In this document: positions 32,684 to 38,014 of the stretch, piece after piece
Numbering within the stretch: the stretch's first letter is position 1
Layout: each line of letters starts with the position of its first letter
Origin: JBDHTS01 sp044221445
GTDB lineage: Bacteria > Pseudomonadota > Alphaproteobacteria > Micavibrionales > Micavibrionaceae
Direction: 5' to 3'
DNA: 38,014 nucleotides
Assembly (NCBI GenBank): GCA_044221445.1
Contig: JBGAPF010000024.1
Location: forward strand, 1-38,014
Position numbers and translations under genes: made by a program
Notes under the pieces: model-generated
What the model was told of the DNA's origin: nothing
The model's input: only the letters and a program-made list of their open reading frames with translations
Database searches by the model: none

Positions 32684-33481
32684 ATGAAAACGGATGAAAT
32701 AAACGGCCTCCTGGCCATCATGGCGCGCCTGCGGGATCCCGAAGGCGGCTGCCCGTGGGACATCGAACAGGATTTCGCCAGCATAGCGCCTCATACCATC
32801 GAGGAAGCCTATGAGGTGGCGGACGCCATCGAGCGCAACGATATGGACGGGCTGAAGGACGAACTCGGCGACCTCCTGCTCCAGGTCGTGTTCCACGCGC
32901 AGATGGCGAAGGAAAAAGGGCTGTTCGATTTCGCCGATGTCGCGGAGCATGTCACCGCGAAACTTGTCAGCCGACACCCGCACGTCTTCGGCGACGCCGA
33001 GGCGAAGAGGGCGGAGGACGTCAACGTCATCTGGGAACAGCAGAAGGACAAGGAGACCAAACGGCAATCGTCCGAAAGCATCCTCGATGACGTGACGCGC
33101 GGCCTCCCTGCCCTGATGCGCGCCCAGAAACTGCAGAAGCGCGCCGCGCGCGTCGGCTTCGAATGGGCGAAGCCCGTCGATGTGCTGGATAAGCTGGAAG
33201 AGGAAACGAAGGAAATGCGCGAGGCGCTGGCGGGCGGTCACGAGGACGAGGTGAAAGACGAACTCGGCGATCTGTTTTTCGTCCTCACCAATTTCGGGCG
33301 CATGCTGGGCCAGGACTGCGAAGATTCGTTGCGCCATGCCAACATCAAGTTCGAGCGCCGGTTCAAGGCGATCGAGCGCGGCCTGAAAGCGCAGAATGTT
33401 TCCCTGCAGGACGCAACGCTGCAACAGATGGAAGATTTATGGGCCAAAGCGAAGAAGTTAGAGAAACAAACTAAAAGATAA
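32684..33481 (+). CDS. mazG: Nucleoside triphosphate pyrophosphohydrolase MazG
   Basis: Hydrolyses NTPs to NMP and PPi; E. coli MazG also limits ppGpp. The 265-aa product has two MazG domains. The first carries the GGCPWD lead, EEAYEVADAIE and DELGDLLLQVVFHA; the second carries EEETKEMREA and DELGDLFFVLTNFGR. The two EExxE/ExxD metal clusters are intact. Only 9 nt separate it from the ccdB stop and no clear Shine-Dalgarno is seen, so translation may be coupled to ccdB. It is convergent with the following minus-strand gene with an 8-nt gap. Confidence 0.94.
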   Translation: MKTDEINGLLAIMARLRDPEGGCPWDIEQDFASIAPHTIEEAYEVADAIERNDMDGLKDELGDLLLQVVFHAQMAKEKGLFDFADVAEHVTAKLVSRHPHVFGDAEAKRAEDVNVIWEQQKDKETKRQSSESILDDVTRGLPALMRAQKLQKRAARVGFEWAKPVDVLDKLEEETKEMREALAGGHEDEVKDELGDLFFVLTNFGRMLGQDCEDSLRHANIKFERRFKAIERGLKAQNVSLQDATLQQMEDLWAKAKKLEKQTKR

Positions 33482-33489
33482 CATAATAA

Positions 33490-34353
33490 TCAAACCAATC
33501 GCTTGATCAGCGAACTCGTATCCATCCGCCCCAATCCCCTGCCCTCAAGGTCTTTATAAAAGGACAGAATCTGCTCCGTGCTTTCCAGTTTGGCGCCGCT
33601 CTTTTTCGCTTCGTCCAGCGCAAGACCGAGGTCTTTGATCATCCATTGCACGGCGAAGCCGAAATCGAACTGGTCGCGCACCATGGTCGGGCCGCGGTTT
33701 TCCATCTGCCAGGACTGGGCGGACCCTTTGGTTGTCACGGCCAGCGCCTGGTCCATGTCCAGCCCAGCCTTCATGCCGAAGGCCAGCCCTTCGGCCAGGC
33801 CCTGCAAAACGCCCGCGATGCAGATCTGGTTGACCATCTTGGTCAGCTGTCCCGCGCCGGACGGACCCATATGCCGTATGTCCTTTGCATAGGCTTTACG
33901 CATGACAGGCTCGACGATCCCAAAAGCCCCGGAATCGCCGCCGACCATGACGGTCAGCTGGCCTTTGTCCGCGCCGATCTGCCCGCCCGAAACCGGCGCG
34001 TCGAGAAAAAAGCAGCCCTTGTCCGTCGCCTTTTCGGCAAGTTTGCGGGCGATGTCGGCTGAAACGGTCGTATGGTCGGCGATGATCGTCCCGGGCCGGG
34101 CGCCGTCCAGCACCCCGCCCTGCCCCAGCATCGCCTCGCGCAGGTCGTCGTCGTTCCCGACGCACAGGCAGACAAGATCGGCCTCCTTCGCCGCGTCCGC
34201 CGGCGTTTCCGCCTGCCGGCCGCCATGCCGTTCGACCCATCGCCGGGCCTTGTCCGCCGTGCGGTTGTAGACCGTTACGTCCAGCCCGGCCCGCTCCGCC
34301 AGATGGGCGTACGCGGGCGCTCCATGACCCCGAGGCCGATGAAGGCTTTACAT
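33490..34353 (-). pseudogene. Hydroxyisobutyrate-dehydrogenase-type reductase, frame broken near the start
   Basis: NAD(P)-dependent beta-hydroxyacid dehydrogenase family (GarR/HIBADH-like). Intact sequence runs from about 34310 to the stop: AHLAERAGLDVTVYNRTADK, SGGQIGADKGQLTVMVGG, catalytic Lys in GAGQLTKMVNQ, and the C-terminal MDTSSLIKRL. The N-terminal Rossmann motif KAFIGLGVMG is legible only by changing frame. After the ATG at 34353-34351 one extra T (34350) creates ATG-TAA. One G appears to be missing near 34322-34323, after which the original frame returns. Either two sequencing indels or real inactivation explains this; a later internal ATG (34131) would remove the cofactor fold. 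It follows the small membrane-protein gene by 16 nt. Confidence 0.75.
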
Positions 34354-34369
34354 GGACGATTTCAGCCAG

Positions 34370-34789
34370 CTACTGGCCGTGATGATGTGCTTCGGCTTCA
34401 AAGCTTTCATGCCCGGCATGGAAGCACAGGTAAATGGTCAGATTGAAGCAGAACAGGACCGTCGCGCCGATTAAAAGCATCTTCGTGCGGTCCTTTTTGG
34501 GCGCGCACGGCTCATGGGCGCAGCCTGTGCCCCGGCAGTCGAGCCTTAGGCTGATATAATGCATGACCCACCCGGCCAGCAGGATCAGCGCGGAACCGCA
34601 AATCATAGGAATTTCATAGGCATGTAGGGCGTCATGGATGGCCAGGACGGGTCCCGGAAGGGCGGACAGCATGCCTGCCCCGGCCATGAGGCTGATCAGG
34701 CTGACCACGGTGGGCAGGACGCAGCAGAAAACATGCGATGTCTCCGAAACCAGTACCGCCCAGAATATGCCGCTTTTCAGTCGTTCCAT
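34370..34789 (-). CDS. Small Cys/His-rich membrane protein, MerT/MerC-like in outline
   Basis: 139-aa integral membrane protein with about four hydrophobic segments (8-30, 33-50, 60-78, 106-125). A Cys-Cys-x-x-Pro motif in the first segment (HVFCCVLPT) recalls metal-binding helices of mercury transporters. The cytosolic or periplasmic loop has spaced cysteines (LDCRGTGCAHEPCAPKK), and the C-terminus is His-rich (CFHAGHESFEAEAHHHGQ). A metal or redox role is inferred; the family is not recognised. There is no good RBS before the ATG at 34789. The frame is open farther upstream, but only antisense to rplU. It is divergent from rplU. Confidence 0.75.
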   Translation of the reverse strand: MERLKSGIFWAVLVSETSHVFCCVLPTVVSLISLMAGAGMLSALPGPVLAIHDALHAYEIPMICGSALILLAGWVMHYISLRLDCRGTGCAHEPCAPKKDRTKMLLIGATVLFCFNLTIYLCFHAGHESFEAEAHHHGQ

Positions 34790-34829
34790 GATAAGGTTAT
34801 GGCACCGATATAAAACGAAGACAAGTTCC

Positions 34830-34859
34830 TTGACAGAAAAGGCGTTCTGTGGGTAATGT
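34830..34859 (+). promoter_or_regulatory. rplU-rpmA promoter
   Basis: A perfect -35 TTGACA (34830-34835), 18-nt spacer, and TAATGT (34854-34859), 38 nt upstream of the rplU ATG. This is a strong sigma-70-type promoter, as expected for ribosomal protein genes. Confidence 0.75.
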
Positions 34860-34897
34860 CGCCTCCTTGCAATTCTTAGAAAACGGCTTGAAAAAAC

Positions 34898-35176
34898 ATG
34901 TTTGCAGTCATTCGCACAGGCGGAAAACAATACAGAGTGGCGAAAGACGCCCAGCTTAACGTTGCCAGGCTCGAAGGCGAAGCCGGCGACACCGTGAAAC
35001 TCGACGACGTCCTGTTCGCCGAAGGCGGCAAGACCGCGACCGTCACGGCGGAGATCGTCAAGCATATCCGCACCCGGAAAATCCTGGTGTTCAAAAAAAT
35101 CCGCCGCCAGAACCACCGCCGCAAAAACGGCCACCGCCAGGATCTGACGGTTATCAAAATCACCGACATCGCTTAA
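34898..35176 (+). CDS. rplU: 50S ribosomal protein L21 (bL21), internally shortened
   Basis: Large-subunit protein that binds 23S rRNA. The N-terminal MFAVIRTGGKQYRV and C-terminal KKIRRQNHRRKNGHRQ and KITDI are clear L21 hallmarks. The product is 92 aa; E. coli L21 is 103. The lost part is the loop corresponding to E. coli VKIGVPFVDGG: here VLFAEGGKTATV joins directly to TAEIVKH, so about ten residues are missing in frame. A promoter lies just upstream and rpmA follows after 32 nt, the universal L21-L27 order. No strong Shine-Dalgarno is visible. Confidence 0.95.
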   Translation: MFAVIRTGGKQYRVAKDAQLNVARLEGEAGDTVKLDDVLFAEGGKTATVTAEIVKHIRTRKILVFKKIRRQNHRRKNGHRQDLTVIKITDIA

Positions 35177-35208
35177 TTTCAGACAGTTCAGATTCAGGAG
35201 TTTGCATC

Positions 35209-35490
35209 ATGGCACATAAAAAAGCAGGCGGTTCATCCAGAAACGGTCGCGATTCAGCGGGCCGCCGCCTCGGCGTTAAAATCTATGGCGGTCAGGACTG
35301 CACTGCGGGCAACATCATCGTGCGTCAGCGCGGCACCGAATACCACCCCGGCAAGAACGTAGGCATGGGCAAGGATCACACGATCTTCGCGCTGGTCGAC
35401 GGCCAGGTGAAGTTTTCCTATTCCTACAAGGGCCGCCAGATGATCAACGTGGTCCCTGCGGCCAACGATAGCCTCCAGGCTGCGGAATAA
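35209..35490 (+). CDS. rpmA: 50S ribosomal protein L27 (bL27)
   Basis: Large-subunit protein whose N-terminus reaches the peptidyl transferase centre. The 93-aa product starts MAHKKAGGSSRNGRDSAGRRLGVK, the standard L27 start with no cleavable leader. It continues with VRQRGTEYHPGKNVGMGKDHTIFAL, complete to the C-terminus. CAGGAG precedes the ATG. It is cotranscribed with rplU; a terminator-like hairpin separates it from obgE. Confidence 0.98.
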   Translation: MAHKKAGGSSRNGRDSAGRRLGVKIYGGQDCTAGNIIVRQRGTEYHPGKNVGMGKDHTIFALVDGQVKFSYSYKGRQMINVVPAANDSLQAAE

Positions 35491-35530
35491 CACAGGCTTT
35501 ATCCTGATTTCCGGGATACAGCGCGAATGC

Positions 35531-35556
35531 CAGCCCGCTTTGCGGGCTGTCTTTTT
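35531..35556 (+). terminator. Terminator or attenuator between rpmA and obgE
   Basis: Stem CAGCCCGC / GCGGGCTG (8 bp, loop TTT) followed by TCTTTTTAT. It lies 40 nt after rpmA and 18 nt before the obgE ATG, so partial termination would lower obgE expression relative to the ribosomal protein genes. Confidence 0.75.
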
Positions 35557-35573
35557 ATGGCCGGAAAGATGAA

Positions 35574-36590
35574 ATGAAATTCCTCGACGAAGCCAAGGTC
35601 TATATCAAATCCGGCGACGGCGGCCCCGGCAGCGTCAGCTTTCACCGGGAGAAGTTCGTCGAGTTCGGCGGGCCGGACGGCGGCAACGGCGGCAAGGGCG
35701 GCGACATCGTCTTCGTGGCGGTCAAGACCCTCAACACCCTGATTGATTTCCGCTACACCCAGCATTTCAAGGCGAAGAACGGCCTGCACGGTTCCGGCCG
35801 CAACCGCAGCGGCGCGGGCGGCGACGATCTGGTCGTGCGCGTCCCGGTCGGCACCCAGGTCCTGGCCGAGGACAAGGAAACGCTGCTGTTCGACATGATG
35901 GAGGACGGCCAGCGCATTACCATGCTGCGCGGCGGCGACGGTGGTTTCGGCAACGCCCATTACAAGACCGCGACCAACCAGGCCCCGCGCCGTTTCACGC
36001 CCGGCTGGAAAGGCCAGGAGATGGATGTCTGGCTCCGCCTGAAACTGATCGCCGACGCGGGCCTCGTCGGCCTGCCGAACGCGGGCAAGTCCAGCTTCCT
36101 CGCCGCGTGCAGCCGGGCCAACCCGAAAATCGCCGACTATCCGTTCACCACCCTGCACCCCAATCTCGGCGTCGTGCGGCTGGCGGACAAGGAATTCATC
36201 GTCGCCGACATTCCCGGCCTGATCGAGGGCGCGCACGAAGGCCACGGCCTCGGCGATCGCTTCCTCGGCCATGTCGAGCGCACCGCCGTGCTGGTCCATG
36301 TCATCGACGGCACCCAGGACGATATCGTGAAGGCCTACCACACCGTTCGCCGGGAACTGGAAGAATACGGCAACGATCTGGCCGCCAAGCCCGAACTCGT
36401 CGCCCTGAACAAATCGGACGCCATCGGTCCCGAACTGGCCGCCGACCAGGCCCGCATCTTCGAGGACGCGACCGGCGTCAAACCCTGGATCATCTCCGCC
36501 GTCTCCGGCGAAGGCATGAGGCCACTGCTCTTCGAACTGCTTAAAAACGTCGAAGCCGCGAAGGCGGAAAAAGCGGAAACGGAAAACTAA
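35574..36590 (+). CDS. obgE: Obg GTPase, ribosome assembly
   Basis: GTPase that acts in 50S assembly and growth control. The 338-aa product has the glycine-rich Obg fold (GDGGPGSVSFHREKF, GGPDGGNGGKGGDI, GGDGGFGNAHYKT), then the G domain: G1 GLPNAGKSS (about 166-174), DYPFTTLHPNLGVV (G2 region), DIPGLIEGA (G3), NKSD (G4) and SAVSGEGM (G5). A short acidic/lysine tail ends the protein. It follows the rpmA terminator. The usual downstream gene proB is not present; small unknown and dehydrogenase genes follow. Confidence 0.97.
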   Translation: MKFLDEAKVYIKSGDGGPGSVSFHREKFVEFGGPDGGNGGKGGDIVFVAVKTLNTLIDFRYTQHFKAKNGLHGSGRNRSGAGGDDLVVRVPVGTQVLAEDKETLLFDMMEDGQRITMLRGGDGGFGNAHYKTATNQAPRRFTPGWKGQEMDVWLRLKLIADAGLVGLPNAGKSSFLAACSRANPKIADYPFTTLHPNLGVVRLADKEFIVADIPGLIEGAHEGHGLGDRFLGHVERTAVLVHVIDGTQDDIVKAYHTVRRELEEYGNDLAAKPELVALNKSDAIGPELAADQARIFEDATGVKPWIISAVSGEGMRPLLFELLKNVEAAKAEKAETEN

Positions 36591-36757
36591 AAATTGTCAT
36601 CCCGAGGCAGGAGGGATCCGCAATGGCCAATACAGGCAGGCAGCATAATGACTATTTTCGCACGCAACGATGGTCATAGGCTCTATTGCACTTTTTTCTT
36701 GATCCGAATTATTTTTCATATAAATATTCATCCGGATTTGAAAGAAAGGAAAAAACA
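36591..36757 (+). promoter_or_regulatory. Intergenic region with repeat-like segment and weak promoter
   Basis: The first part (36596-36620) reads GTCATCCCGAGGCAGGAGGG, which resembles dispersed repeats often seen between alphaproteobacterial genes; only one copy was seen in this window. The second part is AT-rich with TTGCAC-18-TATTTT (36686-36715), a possible promoter for the small gene starting at 36758. Confidence 0.35.
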
Positions 36758-37060
36758 ATGGAAGAACAGTGGAATCCGGGAATAAGAGAAAACTGGGCCC
36801 AAATGACCACGGACGAAATCAGGGCCGATGCCGTGGCGATGGTTGCCAGTCAGAATGGTATCGACGAACAGGTATCAGCCACACTGGTTGAAGAGTGGAT
36901 CGCCAGCGCCATGCCTTTGTTTCAAGATGACCTCGATCGCGCGACAAGAAAGGCCCATCAGATGGCCCGCTCACAGGGCATCACCCCTCCGCCGACATGG
37001 GACGAACTGGGTCCGCAGGCACAGGCTTTTATTAACGCGCTGGAAAAATTTGCACTCTGA
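36758..37060 (+). CDS. Small hypothetical protein after obgE
   Basis: 100-aa protein, not recognised. It is predicted to be helical and soluble, with many Glu, Gln, Ala and Trp residues (MEEQWNPGIRENWAQMT, VEEWIASAMPLFQDDLDRAT, PPTWDELGPQAQAFINALEKF). There is no signal peptide and only one or two short hydrophobic stretches. AGAAAGGAA precedes the ATG at 36758; an in-frame TTG at 36686 lies within the putative promoter. It ends 14 nt before the dehydrogenase gene and may be cotranscribed with it. Confidence 0.7.
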   Translation: MEEQWNPGIRENWAQMTTDEIRADAVAMVASQNGIDEQVSATLVEEWIASAMPLFQDDLDRATRKAHQMARSQGITPPPTWDELGPQAQAFINALEKFAL

Positions 37061-37074
37061 TCGAGGCGTGTCCT

Positions 37075-38014
37075 ATGAAAATAGCCCTGATCGGAACCGG
37101 CCACATTCATATCGACGATTTCGTCGATGCCCTGAACGCGGCGCGCCTTGAACTTGGCTATGTCTACGATTCCGACCGTGACCGCGCCGACGCCGTCGCC
37201 GGAACACTGGGATGGCCCGCCGCCCTCAACCTGCCGGCCCTGGCGCGCCGCCCGGATATCGACGCTTTCATCGTCGCTTCCGAAACGCACCGGCATGAAC
37301 GCCTGATCCCCGCCCTGGCCGCGGCTGGCAAACCGCTTTTCGTCGAAAAGCCGCTGGCCGTTATCCCCGAGACCGCGCAAACGCTGGCCGGGATGCTCGC
37401 CGCCCCGGACAGCTTTCACACCGGTTATTTCCTGCGCCAGATCCCCGCCGTGCGGGCGGTCAGGGACAGCCTGATCGCGGGCGGCCTCGGCGCCTGCCGG
37501 TCCATCCATATGTCCTACAGCCATTCCGGTCTCGCGAACGGCTGGTTCAAAGGCTATGACTGGATGACGGACGAGGCGAAAGCCGGCTATGGCGGTTTCG
37601 GCGACATGGGCCTGCATTGCGTGGATATGCTGACCTGGCTGTCCGGTAAAACGCCCGCCGCCGTCGAGGCGGAAACCGGCCGCGTGCCCGGCCTCCGTAC
37701 CGGCGTCCATGACCATTTCGGCACAGGCCGCCTGATCTCGCAGGACGGCCCGGCCCTGACCTTCTATGCCGGATGGCGGGAAGACCCGGATTTCGAAGGC
37801 CCGCGCCCCGCCATCGGCTCGCAGTTCTCGCTTCATGTCACCGGCACGGACGGCAGGGCCGTCGTCTCGAACAACGAAGCCTGGCTGGAAACCGCAAGAG
37901 GCCGTGAAACCTTCCCCCTGCCGCGCTTCAGCTCGGGCGACAGCATCGCCCTGTTCCTCGACGCCGTCCGGACCGGCACCCCCGCCCTCCTCACCGGTAT
38001 CAACAAACCGCTCG
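37075..38014 (+). CDS. Gfo/Idh/MocA family oxidoreductase, cut by the window end
   Basis: NAD(P)-dependent sugar or polyol dehydrogenase, first 313 residues visible, no stop before the end. The N-terminal Rossmann motif is IALIGTGHIHIDDF (the usual GxGxxG third Gly is His-containing here). FVASETHRHE is followed by FVEKPLAV (the EKP motif with catalytic Lys). The substrate domain holds GGFGDMGLHCVDMLTWL, the D-x-G-x-H-x-x-D signature. The family spans many substrates, so no specific one is given. It starts at the ATG at 37075 with weak RBS (GAGGCG). Confidence 0.9.
   Translation, partial: MKIALIGTGHIHIDDFVDALNAARLELGYVYDSDRDRADAVAGTLGWPAALNLPALARRPDIDAFIVASETHRHERLIPALAAAGKPLFVEKPLAVIPETAQTLAGMLAAPDSFHTGYFLRQIPAVRAVRDSLIAGGLGACRSIHMSYSHSGLANGWFKGYDWMTDEAKAGYGGFGDMGLHCVDMLTWLSGKTPAAVEAETGRVPGLRTGVHDHFGTGRLISQDGPALTFYAGWREDPDFEGPRPAIGSQFSLHVTGTDGRAVVSNNEAWLETARGRETFPLPRFSSGDSIALFLDAVRTGTPALLTGINKPL

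Overview
The window reads as chromosomal DNA of an alphaproteobacterium; the order within the class cannot be fixed from sequence alone. The basis is the gene set and order (mltB-type lytic transglycosylase, rlpA, D,D-carboxypeptidase, tmk, holB, metG, tatD, PhnP-like metallo-hydrolase; then rplU-rpmA-obgE), GreB with a long acidic N-terminus starting MSKAFT, and fairly GC-rich coding sequence. No IS element, integrase, CRISPR array or rRNA was seen.

Layout. (1) 1-6376: part of an alginate locus. The end of algG (mannuronan C5-epimerase), then algD and alg8 on the plus strand, with algF and algI on the minus strand. Between the two blocks is an AT-rich regulatory-looking stretch and a small unknown gene. 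Compared with Pseudomonas the order is rearranged, and alg44, algK, algE, algX, algL, algJ and algA are not in the window. (2) 6476-15000: mostly minus-strand accessory metabolism and stress genes. These are an SGNH hydrolase with a phage-tail-like insert, a flavoprotein, a run msrA / methyltransferase / CDP-alcohol phosphotransferase, a MerA/Lpd-like flavoenzyme coupled to a TVP38 membrane protein, and a stress-type SDR. Tat-exported MsrB sits on the opposite strand. (3) 15096-19628: greB, an exported HSL-family esterase, a DCC/DUF393 protein, and a lemA-TPM-TPM operon. (4) 19802-19891: tRNA-Ser(UGA), minus strand. (5) 19995-31025: rhodanese, YdcF-like protein, then cell-wall genes running into the tmk-holB-metG-tatD-MBL block. 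Unknown genes interrupt this block between holB and metG (one) and between metG and tatD (an AT-rich divergent pair). (6) 31095-33481: an unknown protein, then a ccdAB toxin-antitoxin module lying 9 nt upstream of mazG. (7) 33490-34789: a hydroxyisobutyrate-dehydrogenase-type gene with two indels near its start, and a small Cys/His-rich membrane protein. (8) 34898-38014: rplU (with an apparent internal deletion), rpmA, obgE, a small unknown gene, and a Gfo/Idh/MocA dehydrogenase cut by the window end.

The most interesting points are: ccdAB placed like mazEF directly ahead of mazG; the AT-rich divergent gene pair inside a conserved operon; the small gene with a palindrome and tandem repeat in its upstream region inside the alginate locus; the SGNH/FCCH-like chimera; and the disulfide-oxidoreductase-fold flavoenzyme with Tyr in place of the catalytic His. 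Many starts were moved from the longest open frame to the one with a ribosome-binding site; the reasons are given per entry.
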